From the NCBI GenBank assembly GCA_019802505.1, contig JAFMOC010000320.1, forward strand, positions 171,001-235,000: a DNA stretch of 64,000 nt, written 5' to 3'. Below are positions 1 through 11,130 of this stretch, one piece after another. The stretch comes from Corydoras sp. C115 (taxonomy: Eukaryota > Chordata > Actinopteri > Siluriformes > Callichthyidae). Position 1 is the first letter of the stretch. Each line of letters opens with the position of its first letter. Below the pieces are notes generated by a model. That model worked only from the letters and a program-made list of their open reading frames with translations. It did not search any database and had not been told where the DNA came from. The translations under genes and the position numbers were made by a program.

Positions 1-236
1 TGGGGCAATCTATCTTTGGGCACACGCTCATTCACACAGACACACTCTATATGGGGCAATTTGGAGAACTCAATTGACCTTGATCCATGTCTTTGGACTG
101 TGGGAGGAAACCGGAGAACCCGGAGGAAACCCACGCGGACACGGGGAGAACATGGAAACTCCACCCAGATTGGGATTCGAACCAGGAATCCCTAGAGCTG
201 AGAGGAGAACATGCTAAACACTAAGCCACTGTGCAA
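1..236 (-). mobile_element. S1 SINE, antisense, cut by the window edge
   Basis: It runs from the SINE middle (complement of the segment ccccatatagagtgtg) to the antisense tRNA-like head ending ctaagccactgtgc. The 3' tail is beyond base 1. Confidence 0.85.
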
Positions 237-273
237 TATACTCTTTACTTATTATTCTAAAATGTGTAGTTCC

Positions 274-458
274 GGGACGGCACAGTGGTTTAGTGGTTAG
301 CATGTTCTCCTCTCATTGTGTGTGTGTGTGTGTGTGAGTGCGCCCTGTCCTGGGTGTATCTGCCCAGCGCCCAAAACGTTCTCCCCTGGATGGGCATGGG
401 GAACCCCCCCGCGACCCTAATAGAGGATAAAGCAGAAGATAATGGATGGATGGATGGT
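274..458 (+). mobile_element. S1 SINE with internal deletion
   Basis: The head (ggcacagtggtttagtgg) joins directly to the tail through a short GT run at 318-335. About 160 bp of the body are missing. The tail is (GGAT)n. Confidence 0.8.
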
Positions 459-491
459 ATGTAATATTAATATCATTATTGCATCCGATAC

Positions 492-3400
492 CTGATTTCC
501 GGTGCACCTGTGTGTGGGGTATAATTATCTGGCACGAGTTGGCATCATGTGTGTTTTTGATGGGATGGTTCAACAGGCAGATGACCCTGATGACCCGTCC
601 CAATTTCTTCACACGGTTGGGGACATAGCTCGGATCGCAGAGAAGCTGCTTACAGCAGAAGAGCTGAAAGATATTCCAGAATATAGATTTCAAACTGTAG
701 AGATGCAGCCGTCTCAGAAGCACAAAAGATCTAAGAAGACATTTTGAAAGCTTTGACAATACGATGTAAATAATTAGCAGCTATACGACGCCACCACGTC
801 TCACCTCTCCTTGGGATTTCAGTCCCACCACTTTGCCATTCTCCATGATGATGTCATCAACGGGCCGGTTCAGCATGTAGGTGCTTCCGTGCTCTGCGCT
901 CAGTCTGTTACACACACACTTATTGTTGGTATTTCATTCATTCATTCATTCATTATCTTCCACTTTATCCTCTATTAGGGTCGCGGTGGGGCTCCCCATG
1001 CCCATCCAGGGGAGAACGTCTCGGGCGCTGGTCAGATAAACCCAGGACGGGGCGCCAATCCATCACTGGGCACACACTCACTCACACAGACACACTCTAT
1101 ATGGGGCAATTTTGAGAATTCAATTGACTTGATCCATGTTTTTGGACTGTGGGAGGAAACCGGAGAACCCGGAGGAAACCCACGCAGACACGGGGAGAAC
1201 ATGGAAACTCCACCCAGATGGGGATTCGAACCGGGAATCCCTAGCGCTGAGAGGAGAACATGCTAACCACTAAGCCACCGTGCCGCCATTGTTGGTATTT
1301 CATTCATTCATTCATTATCTCCCGCTTTATCCTCTATTAGGGTCGCGGTGGGGTTCCCCATGCCCATCCAGGGGAGAACGTCTCGGGCGCTGGGCAGATA
1401 CACCCAGGACGGGGCGCCAATCCATCGCTGGGCACACACTCACTCACACAGACACACTCTATATGGGGCAATTTGGAGAATTCAATTGACTTGATCCATG
1501 TTTTTGGACTGTGGGAGGAAACCGGAGAACCCGGAGGAAACCCACGCGGACACGGGGAGAACATGGAAACTCCACCCAGATGGGGATTCGAACCGGGAAT
1601 CCCTAGCGCTGAGAGGCGAACGTGCTGACCACTAAGCCACCGTGCCGCCATTGTTGGTATTTCATTCATTCATTCATTATCTCCCGCTTTATCCTCTATT
1701 AGGGTCGCGGGGGGGTTCCCCATGCCCATCCAGGGGAGAACGTCTCAGGCGCTGGGCAGATACACCCAGGACAGGGCGCCAATCCATCGCTGTTGTTGGT
1801 ATTTATTGAACATAAAAAGACATGAATTGCATTATTTGTATTCGTAATGCTCTTCATTTTTGGAATGGCATTTATTAATTCACATAGTTTAAACAACTGC
1901 TGAATGGCTGCAGGGAACAGAGGGAATGACCATTTGTCAATTGAGCATGAGAAAGAGACAGAATGTCCGGTGACCTGTCAAAAGATAGATTTAGGGGTAA
2001 CATTTGTTAAATATATTAGTGAGAATGGGGCTCAGGAAGTCCCCATCATATATGGAAGGTCCATTCACACCACACAGAAGAAGGACAGGCCACCCAAGTG
2101 TTATAAACTGAAGCGGGGTCTTTGAGAATTCAGAGCTCTCTCATCAATCGTGGTTGCCCACCATTGGTGATTCTTCCTGTCCACTTGTTTGTCTATTCAG
2201 TAAAACGCATTACATTCTTTTGGAACGACCGCAGACTCATGACCGTTTAATTGGAACATAACATCATTGAGATTGTGTTGAGCTCACCATACAGAGGTAG
2301 ATGATATCATGTAGAGGTGCAAAGATAATACGGCTGTGTGGGAATTAATAAGCATTATTATTTAATCAGAGTGGCACGGTGGCTTAGTGTTTAGCATGTT
2401 CTCCTTTCAGCACTATGGATTCCCGGTTGGAATCCCAATCTGGGTGGAGTTTCCATGTTCTCCCCGTGTACACGTGGGTTTCCTCCCACAGTCCAAAAAC
2501 ATGGATCAAGGTCAATTGAATTCTCCAAAATTGCCCCATATAGAGTGTGTCTGTGTGAGTGAGTGTGTGCCCAGCGATAGATTGGCGCCCTGTCCTGGGT
2601 GTATTTACCCAGCGCCAAAATGTTATCCTCTGGATGGGCATGGGGAACCCCCCCACGACCCTAATAGAGGACACAGCGGAAGATAATGGATGGATATATA
2701 TATACAGTGTATGAATGATGGAGGATGAATTTAATAGAATCCCAATCTGGGTGGAGTTTCCATGTTCTCCCCGTGTCCGTGTGGGTTTCCTTCGGGTTCT
2801 CCGGTTTCTTCCCACAGTCTAAAAACATGGATCAAGGTCAACTGAATTCTCCAAATTGCCCCGTATAGAGTGTGTTTGTGTGAGTGAGTGTGTGCCCAGT
2901 GATAGATTGGTGTCCTGTCCTGGGTGAAGTTACCCAGCACCAAAACGCTCGCCCCTGGATGGGCATGCGGAACCCCCTGCGACAATAAAACTGAAGATAA
3001 TTGATGGATGGCAGGATATTATTCAATTAGGGTGGCATGGTGGCTAAATGGTTAGCACATTTGCCTCTCAGTGGTGGGTATCCAAGTTGGAATCCCAATA
3101 TGGGTGGAGTTTTCATGTTCTTCCCATGGTTTCAAGGTCAATTGGCTGCTCTATATTACCCCTATCTAAAGTATTGCCCCTTCATATTTTATATTTCCCA
3201 ATTATAACCGAGTGAACCAAGTAACATGTTCCAGGTGTTTGGATAACAAAACGCTGCATAATACATCAACAATATCCATGATGAATGATGCTGTATCATC
3301 ATCTTATAAATATTATAGAGTCGTTAGTGCTTCGTGATTTGATTCTAGATTATTACCTGGCAAATCCCTGCGGCAGCTCTCCAAGGCCATACACCGGGTA

Positions 3401-5597
3401 AAGGTAGGGACTGTGATCATAACGCGCCACTGAGTCTGAGTACAGCTTAATCCGATTAATGGTCTCCACACATGGTTCATCCAGATAACTGTACACAAAG
3501 ACACACATGTACACAAAGCAAACTCTGTACACAAAGACACACATGTACACAAAGCAAACTCTGTACACAAAGACACACATGTACACAAACCAAACCATGT
3601 ACAGAAAGCAAACTATGTACACAAAGACACACATGTACAGAAAGCAAACTCTGTACACAAAGACACACATGTACACAAACCAAACTATGTACACAAAGAC
3701 ACACATGTACACAAACTAAACTATGTACACAAAGACACACATGTACACAAAGCAAACTATGTACACAAAGACACACATGTACACAAACTAAACTATGTAC
3801 ACAAAGACACACATGTACACAAAGCAAACTATGTACACAAAGACACACATGTACACAAACTAAACTATGTACACAAAGACACACATGTACACAAAGCAAA
3901 CTATGTACACAAAGACACACATGTACACAAAGCAAACTATGTACACAAAGACACACATGTACACAAAGCAAACTCTGTACACAAAGACACACATGTACAC
4001 AAAGCAAACTCTGTACACAAAGACACACATGTACACAAAGCAAACTATGTACACAAAAACACACATGTACACAAAGCAAACTATGTACACAAAGACACAC
4101 ATGTACACAAAGCAAACTCTGTACACAAAGACACACATGTACACAAAGCAAACTCTGTACACAAAGACACACATGTAAACAAACCAAACTATGTACACAA
4201 ACCAAACTATGTACACAAAGACACACATGCACACAAACCAAACTATGTACACAAAGACACACAAACCAAACTATGTACACAAACCAAACTATGTACACAT
4301 AGACACACATGTACACAAACCAAACTATGTACACAAAGAAACACAAACCAAACTCTGTACACAAAGACACACAAACCAAACCATATACACAAAGACACAC
4401 AAACCAAACCATGTACACAAAGACACACATGTACACAAAGCAAACCATGTACACAAAGACACACATGTACACAAACCAAACCATGTACACAAAGACACAC
4501 ATGTACACAAACCAAACTATGTACACAAAGACACACATGTACACAAACCAAACTATGTACACAAACCAAACTATGTACACAAACCAAACCATGTACACAA
4601 ACCAAACCATGTACACAAAGACACACATGTCACAAACCAAACCATGTACACAAAGACACACAAACCAAACTATGTACACAAAGACACACATGTACAAAAA
4701 CTAAACAATGTACACAAAGACACACATGTAAACAAAACCAAACCCTGTACACAAAGACACACATGTACACAAACCAAACTATGTACACAAAGACACACAT
4801 GTACACAAAGCAAACTATGTACACAAAAACACACATGTACACAAACCAAACCATGTACACAAAGACACACAAACCAAACTATGTACACAAAGACACACAA
4901 ACCAAACTATGTACACAAAGACACACATGTACAAAAACTAAACAATGTACACAAAGACACACGTAAACAAACCAAACCATGTACACAAAGACACACATGT
5001 AAACAAAACCAAACCCTGTACACAAAGACACACATGTACACAAACCAAACTATGTACACAAAGACACACATGTACACAAAGCAAACTATCTACACAAAGA
5101 CACACATGTACACAAAGCAAACCATGTACACAGACACACATGTACACAAAGCAAACTATGTACACAAAGACACACATGTACACAAACTAAAATATGTACA
5201 CAAAGCAAACTATGTACACAAAGACACACATGTACACAACCTAAACTATGTACACAAAGACACACATGTACACAAACCAAACTGTACACAAAGACACCTG
5301 ATCTGGGTGGAGTTTCCATGTTCTCCCCATGTCCGTGTGGGTTTCCTCCAGGTTCTCCCACAGTCCAAAAGCAAATGGATTCAAAGTGAATCGGCTGCTC
5401 TAAATTGCTTCTAGCTAAATTGCCCCTGTATATAATATAAATATATATATGGTGCAGTCGGCGGCTTGTGGTTCCTGCTTTGCAATCTGAAGGCCCCGGT
5501 TCCATTCCTGGTCATACCAAGTATGTACTATGACTGATGTCACCTAACTCTAGCAAGGTACCTAACCCTAATTGCTAATGAGTGTATGAGTGTATGA

Positions 5598-5635
<38 letters not shown>

Positions 5636-7645
5636 ACTAACTCATCAGTGCTGTACAGTGCAATTCCATGTCCAATGAACTCCACTACATCTGCCCCAAG
5701 GTCAAAATGTCGGAAGACATCCCTCATGGTGGTTCTATGCGGATCCATGTCCTGGTACGTCCGGGGGTCATGTTCATCAAAGTTAAAAATGAAGACGAGC
5801 AGTTTCCGGAACCTTCTTTTATCGAACATCCCCATTAAATCTAAAAAAACATGAAATACATTCAATAAAAAGCAGGAAACAAAAACAAGCGGAATTCTTT
5901 AACCGATTAAAATTGTAACATTATCTCAGATTTAATTAACATGATGCAAAATCAACTACAGGGATGCTGGAACATCCGAGAACAAGATTTTGATATTATA
6001 TTTAAAAATGCTCGTTCTCCCCATGCCCATCCAGGGGAGAACGTTTCGGGTGCTGGGCAGATACACCCAGGAGAGGACGCCAATCTATCACTGGACACAC
6101 ACTCACACACACACACACACACTCTATATGGGGCAATTTGGAGAACACAATTGATTTGATCCATGTTTTTGGACTGTGGGAGGAAACCCATGCGGACACT
6201 GGGAGAACATGGAAACTCCACCCAGCTTGGGATTCGAACCGGGAATCCCTAGTGCTGAGAGGAGAACATGCTAACCACTAAGCCACCATGCCTGTGTGTC
6301 TGTGTGAGTGAGTGTGTGCCCAGCGATAGATTGGCGCCCTGTCCTGGGTGTATCTGCTGGTAGTACTAGTACTGGATGGGCATGGGGAACCCCCCTGCAC
6401 CCCTAATAAAGGATGAAGCGTAAGATAATGGATAGATTATCAGTTATTATATTACATATAATAACATATATTAAGTCTTTTTAGATTTTCTGTTAGTTAG
6501 CTTTATCCTCTATTAGGGTTGCGGTGGGGTTCCCCATGCCCATCCAGGGGAGAACGTCTCGGGCGCTGGGCAGATACACCCAGGACAGGGCGCCAATCCA
6601 TCGCTGGGCACACACTCACTCACACAGACACACTCTATAGGGGCAATTTTGAGAATTCAATTAACTTGATCCATGTTTTTGGACTGTGGAAGGAAACTGG
6701 AGAACCCGGAGGAAACCCACGCAGACATGGGGAGAACATGGAAACTCCACCCAGATGGGGATTCGAACCGGGAATCCCTAGCGCTGAGAGGAGAACATGC
6801 TAAAGACTAAGCCACCATGCCGCCTTTCTGTTAGTTCATGAACAAAATGTAAAAGGTATGAGGGAGAAACCTGAAGCACAGGTGTCAGCTTCTGTAACCG
6901 GAATTTTATGGACTTTTCCTCCTCGGAAAACGTAACTGCCCTCCACCACCTTAAAGTCCAGATAACGCGTCACCTCTGTAAAGAGCAGCATTTTCACCAA
7001 CTCCCCTGAAAAGTGATATGCACAATGAAAAAAACTCATCCACATCCAAAACCCATTCACAGACATGAGCGAAAATGATGTCATACCATTAGAGAGCATA
7101 AATTTTGGAATCAGGTCAACGTTCCACTCCTTCCCATGACCCATCTCTTTAGGAGGTCCTGGAATCTGAAACCACTTGTAGAGCTGCCCAGAAAAGTGCA
7201 GTAAGTTATATAAACATATAATATACACACAGTACCAGTCAAAAGTTTGGCTACGTCTTATATTTGCTCCACTTATTGTCCATGTTCTCAGTTCCACTTC
7301 CTGTAAAGATGGACTTTGTAGTTCTACAATTCCAGACTGTAGTCCATCTGTTTGTGTTCTACAGAACATACTGTGTACGTCCCCTTTACTCTGTTCTAAT
7401 GCTCAGAACCCCAGTAGTAGCACCACAGAGCAGGGGTTATTGGGTGGGTGCATTATTCCTATCCCAGCAGTGTCACTGAGGTGGAGAAATGAAACTCCAG
7501 CAGCACTGCTGCACTAAAACCCCCTCACCACATCAGTGTCACTGCAGAACTGACAAGAAACAATCCACCACCCAAATGATACCTGTTCTGTGATGCTCCT
7601 GACCAACAGAGAACAGAGAACCAACAGGGGACTAACAACAACAAA

Positions 7646-7692
<47 letters not shown>

Positions 7693-8538
7693 CATACATC
7701 CATCTATTATCTTCCACTTTATCATCTACTAGAGTCGCGTGGGGAAGAACGTTTCGGCAGATACACCCAGGACAGGACACCAATCACTGGGCACACACTA
7801 CATACACACATACATTATATATATATATATATATTAGAATAAACAATAAAAACCTCCTCCAAAGGTGAGATGGAGTTACTCTCTCCACCATAATAGGGGT
7901 TCTGGTCGATGTGAAGAACTGTTTTTCCACAAATGGACAACAAACAGGAGAGGATGCATTCCTGAGGAAAAGAAACAAGAAGAGTGTTCATTTATTCATT
8001 CATTATCTCCCGCTTTATCCTCTATTAGGGTCGCGAGGGTACTGAGCATTATAAATCTGCATCAGTATATTATATTAGTAAGTAGTTTCATTAATTAAGG
8101 ATTTTATAAATGTTGGAGCGGCACGGTGGCTTAGTGATTAGCACGTTCGCCTCTCAGCGCTAGGGATTCCCGGTTCGAATCCCAATCTGGGTGGAGTTTC
8201 CATGTTCTCCCCATGTCTGCATGGGTTTCCTCCGGGTTCTCCGGTTTCCTCCCACGGTCCAAAAACATGGATCAAGTCAATTGAATTCTCAAAAATTGCC
8301 CCATATAGAGTGTGTATGTGTGAGTGAGTGTGTGCCCAGCAATAGATTGGCGCCCTGTCCTGGGTGTATCTGCCCAGCGCCCGAGGCGTTCTCCCCTGGA
8401 TGGGCATGGGGAACCCCACCGCGACCCTAATAGAGGATAAAGCGGGAGATAATGAATGGATGAATGAATAAATGTTGGAGCTAAAGCTTCTCTTACCTTC
8501 AGCCCAGTGCCAAGCACAATCACGTCAAAGTCGGGCAT
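492..8538 (-). CDS. gdi3: Rab GDP-dissociation inhibitor, divergent gdi3-like paralogue (3' end off the window)
   Basis: GDIs extract GDP-bound, prenylated Rab GTPases from membranes and return them to donor compartments. Exons in transcript order (minus): 8538-8497, 7961-7854, 7183-7087, 7005-6871, 5840-5642, 3488-3357, 904-805, 663-492. All junctions are GT-AG and phases agree, giving 328 codons plus one base, against about 447 aa for the family, so the C-terminal quarter lies left of base 1. The start ATG at 8538 gives MPDFDVIVLGTGLK, the usual GDI N-terminus with its dinucleotide-fold glycine motif. Other family blocks are NPYYGGES, EWNVDLIPKF, TEVTRYLDFK, RRFRKLLVF, TTMRDVF, ETINRIKLYSDS, SPYLYPVYGLGELPQGFAR, CDPSYV and NSCQIII. 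It diverges from gdi1/gdi2 at many conserved sites (KECILSC where the family has TECILSG). No internal stop was seen. The gdi3 symbol is an inference from this divergence; GDI family membership is firm. Confidence 0.9.
922..1804 (-). mobile_element. Tandem array of three antisense S1 SINEs sharing one target site
   Basis: Copies at about 938-1287, 1301-1649 and 1661-1792 (the last truncated) are each preceded by the same short sequence ttgttggtattt, which also follows the last copy. The array therefore looks like tandem amplification of a unit made of target site plus SINE (about 363 bp), not three independent insertions. Confidence 0.85.
1793..2369. other. gdi intron sequence, no gene seen
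   Basis: This is intronic sequence between two SINE clusters. A 73-codon plus-strand frame at 1904-2125 has no recognisable family signature and no splice context. It is not called as a gene. Confidence 0.5.
2370..3172 (+). mobile_element. Three consecutive sense S1 SINE copies (2370-2695, 2739-3012, 3028-3172)
   Basis: The first is nearly full length. The second lacks the tRNA-like head. The third is an old, 3'-truncated copy with the older-subfamily phrase ggctgctctatattacccc. All lie in the gdi intron between exons 3488-3357 and 904-805. Confidence 0.8.
3489..5297. repeat. 36-bp-unit minisatellite in a gdi intron, abutting the splice acceptor
   Basis: About fifty units of roughly 36 bp, built on acacaaagacacacatgta and acacaaagcaaactatgt, with 12-bp-step deletions toward the distal half. 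The unit is a multiple of three with few stops, so it opens frames of up to 407 codons on both strands; these are artefacts. The array starts at the base next to the acceptor of the gdi exon 3488-3357, so that exon's pyrimidine/UG tract and AG are the terminal repeat unit. It fills about 1.8 kb of a 2.15-kb intron. Confidence 0.95.
5299..5430 (+). mobile_element. S1 SINE fragment, old subfamily
   Basis: A headless and tailless fragment that directly follows the minisatellite. It carries the older ggctgctctaaattgc body. Confidence 0.7.
5450..5600 (+). mobile_element. Probable second tRNA-like SINE (S3) fragment
   Basis: It resembles the element at 48150-48395: a cttgtggtt head, a ggttccattcctggtc B-box-like stretch, then gcaaggtacctaaccc and a GT tract. 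It is diverged and short. Confidence 0.5.
5600..5634. repeat. (GT)n tract beside a gdi splice donor
   Basis: A (GT)n run of about 17 units lies just downstream (in transcript sense) of the donor of gdi exon 5840-5642. In the pre-mRNA it reads as (CA)n beginning within about ten bases of the GU. CA repeats next to donors are known hnRNP L binding sites; an effect here is inference. Confidence 0.85.
6011..6437. mobile_element. Opposed pair of S1 fragments
   Basis: 6011-6293 is antisense and lacks its tail; 6294-6437 is a sense 3' half. Together they form an inverted arrangement inside a gdi intron. Confidence 0.75.
6498..6825 (-). mobile_element. S1 SINE, antisense, near full length
   Basis: It runs from agctttatcctctattagg to ccaccatgccgcc. 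It lies between two gdi exons. Confidence 0.85.
7228..7645. mobile_element. Fold-back MITE-like element
   Basis: It begins with caaaagtttgg (7239 region) and contains gatggactttgtag at 7308. The interior is mirrored (gcagtgtcactgaggtgg, later catcagtgtcactgcag). The right end is replaced by a (TA)n tract. It is the same family as 24573-25008 and 50021-50312. Confidence 0.7.
7650..8038 (-). mobile_element. (TA)n tract and two truncated S1 fragments (7691-7812, 7991-8038)
   Basis: A (TA)n run (about 7648-7688) abuts an internally deleted antisense S1. The second fragment is only the SINE tail. gdi exon 7961-7854 lies between them. Confidence 0.7.
8119..8469 (+). mobile_element. S1 SINE, full length, sense
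   Basis: A complete copy in the first gdi intron, from gcggcacggtggcttag to the GAATG tail. It is opposed to gdi transcription. Confidence 0.9.
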
Positions 8539-9081
8539 CTTGAGTTTCACTACCTTTTCCTCCTGGTGGTGAGCGATTCCTCTACCTGCCTCAGAAATGG
8601 CACGTCCTCATCCACATCATCCCCCCCCCCCCACCCCAGATCATAATCCTCTCTCAGCAACTCAAGGATCTAAATGACGTGACATGAATAGAACTGTGAA
8701 TGATAATGTCATTAAGTGGATCCTCCTTCACTTCACACGGTCATTTCATTGCTGTATGTTATAACATATATATTGATATCTAAGAGATCTAGATTTGGAG
8801 TGCGATTCACATGGTGATGCAAAGTTGAACATTGTATTAAAACCACTCATTCATTTTCAAAGCCACTAATCCTGATTATAGTCGTGTGGTGATCTAATCC
8901 AGCGCTCAGTGGAACAAATGTGTGGAAACCCGGTTGATCCAGAGCAGGTCAGACAGAAACATTTGCAAAAGGGACAATTCAGGATCCTCAATTTCCCCTA
9001 ATTTGAATTTTCAGAAAGAAAGGTTTGATTGATAGAATCTGAATCCCAATTTCTGTTTTTACATTTATTAAAATGGGTTTC
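8539..9081 (-). other. gdi 5' flank without a recognised gene
   Basis: This is the upstream side of the gdi start codon and holds a C-rich run near 8620. I see no obvious TATA box or further exon. Its distal part (about 8885-9081) is a single-copy-looking segment that recurs at 29876-30064 in rhoa intron 1. Confidence 0.5.
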
Positions 9082-9799
9082 AGGGCGGCATGCTGGCTTA
9101 GTGGTTAGCATGTTCTCCTCTCAGTGTTAGGGATTCCTGGTTCGAATTTCAATCAGGGTGGAGTTTCCATGTTCTCCCCGTGTCCACATGGGTTTCCTCC
9201 GGGTCCACAGTCCAAAAACATGGATCAAGTCAATTAAGTTCTCCAAATTTCCCCATATAGAGTGTATATGTTTGAGTGAGTGTGTGTTCAGTGATAGATT
9301 GGTGTCCTGTTCTGGGTGTATCTGCCCAGCGCCTGAAACGTTCTCCCCTGGATGTGCAGGGGGAACCCTACCGCGACCCTAATATAGGATAAAGCGGGAG
9401 ATAATGAATGAATGAATCTGAATCCCATCTCCTGTTTTTACATTTATTAAAATGGGTTTCAGGGCGGCACGGTGGCTTAGTGGTTAGCATGTTCTCCTCT
9501 CAGTGTTAGGGATTCCCGGTTCGAATCCCAATCAGGGTGGAGTTTCCATGTTCTCCCCGTGTCCGTGTGGGTTTCCTCCAGGTTCCCCGGTTTCCTCCCA
9601 CAGTCCAAAAACATGGATCAAGTCAATTGAGTTCTCCAAATTGCCCCATATAGAGTGTGTCTGTGTGAGTGAGTGTGTGTTCAGTGATGGATTGGCGCCC
9701 TGTCCTGGGTCTATCTGCCCAGCACCCGAAACATTCTCCCCTGGATGGGCATGGGGAACCCCACCGCGACCCTAATAGAGGATAAAGCGGAAGAGATAA
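9082..9799 (+). mobile_element. Two tandem sense S1 SINEs with shared flank
   Basis: Copies at 9082-9415 and 9461-9799 are each preceded by the same ~55-bp flank (ctgtttttacatttattaaa then atgggtttcagggcggca). The SINE was thus duplicated together with its flank. Confidence 0.85.
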
Positions 9800-9821
9800 T
9801 AAAATGGGTTTCCCCTTTTTT

Positions 9822-10183
9822 TCATTCATTATCTTCTACATTTACATACATTTGGTCATTTATTGGACACTTTTATCCATTATTTAAGGGTCTTGCTCAA
9901 GGACCCACACTGGTAACTTAAGTGGACCTGGGATTTGAACCCCCAACCTTCAGATTGATAGCCCAACACCCTAACCACTGAGCTACTGTGCCCCTTCTAC
10001 TTAATCCTCTACAAGGGTCATGGGGGGGGGGGAGGATGCCCATCCAGGGGAAAACGTTTTGGGCCGGAGAACCCGGAGAACCATGGACACGGGGAGAACA
10101 TGGAAACGCCACCAGATTGGGATTTAAACCTGGATCCTCAGCGATGAGAGGTGATTGTGCTAACCATTAACCACCATGGTACC
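9822..10183 (-). mobile_element. S1 SINE (antisense) interrupted by another SINE (S2)
   Basis: S2 occupies 9836-9994 in antisense. Its head reads, on the minus strand, agtagctcagtggttaggg and its tail resembles an L2 LINE end (taaatgtatgtaaatg). The direct repeat ttctac flanks S2, so S2 entered an existing S1 copy. Confidence 0.75.
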
Positions 10184-10199
10184 CTTTTTCATTTCATTT

Positions 10200-10755
10200 T
10201 TCCATCCATCCAATATCTTCTGCTTTATCCTCTATTAGGGTTCCCCATGCCCATCCAGGGGAGAACGTTTGGGGCGCTGGTCAGATACGCCCAGGACAGG
10301 GCGCCAATCCATCACTGGGCAAACACACTTACTCACTCACACACACTCTATATGGGGCAATTTGGAGAATTCAGTTGACTTGACCCATGTTTTTGGACTG
10401 TGGGAGGAAACCAGAGAACCCGGAGGAAACCCACACGGAGACGGGGAGAACATGGAAACTCCACCCAGATTGAGATTCGAACATCCATCCATTATCTTCC
10501 ACTTTATCCTATATTAGGCTTGCGGTGGGCACCCACTCACTCACACAGACACACACATACACACACTATATGGGGCAATTTGGAGAACTTAATTGACCTT
10601 GATCCATGTTTTCGGACTGTGGGAGGAAACCGGAGAACCCGGAGGAAACCCACGAAGACAAGGGGAGAACATGGAAACTCCACCCAGATTGGGATTCGAA
10701 CCGGGAATCCCTAGAGCTGAGAGGCGAACGTGCTAACCACTAAACCACCGTGCCT
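10200..10755 (-). mobile_element. Two abutting antisense S1 SINEs
   Basis: 10200-10482 lacks its head and joins at 10483 to a second copy that lacks part of its 3' region and ends taaaccaccgtgcc. Confidence 0.8.
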
Positions 10756-10859
10756 ATGGGATTCAAACATTTCATTATTATTATTTATTAATAAAATTAA
10801 TTATTATTATCATTTATTTGATTTTAGCATTATTATTTTGTATATCTGTTTTCTCCTGT

Positions 10860-11130
10860 ACAGTAGGTGGCGGTATATACCAAAACTCAATCGCCCGCCA
10901 ATTAACCAACATGAAGAAGATAAAGAACTACAGTTCCCAGCAGCCCGTGGCTCCGTTCTGCTAAACGAAAAGTCTAAACTTGTGTTTTTCGCTCTTGAAT
11001 GGTGTTTAAATTCTAAAAAACGGTATTTAATTTTGTTAAATCCTCACAGCGTCTGATTCAACACCGCTGAGCATTTAAACCGCGCGCTGCAGCCTGTTAA
11101 TCATACAGTGTTTGTTTGAGGAATTAAACG
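10860..11130 (+). promoter_or_regulatory. tmem43 promoter region
   Basis: A SINE-free stretch immediately upstream of the tmem43 start. It has a ZNF143/SBS-type motif at about 10928 (actacagttcccagcagccc), GC-rich patches and no clear TATA box at a fixed distance. The start codon lies at 11131 in a short first coding exon. Confidence 0.55.

Noticed and set aside
502..747. Plus-strand 81-codon frame
   Set aside because: It overlaps gdi exon 663-492 on the opposite strand, which has clear homology; the plus frame is a shadow.
1904..2125. 73-codon plus-strand ORF ending in a lysine-rich tail
   Set aside because: No recognisable family, lies antisense within a gdi intron, and no promoter or splice context.
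3489..5297. CRISPR-like array
   Set aside because: Units are contiguous and variable with no unique spacers, in a eukaryotic intron.
3472..5414. Long open frames (up to 407 codons) on both strands
   Set aside because: They are translations of a 36-bp tandem repeat whose length is a multiple of three; no start context, no family and open on both strands.
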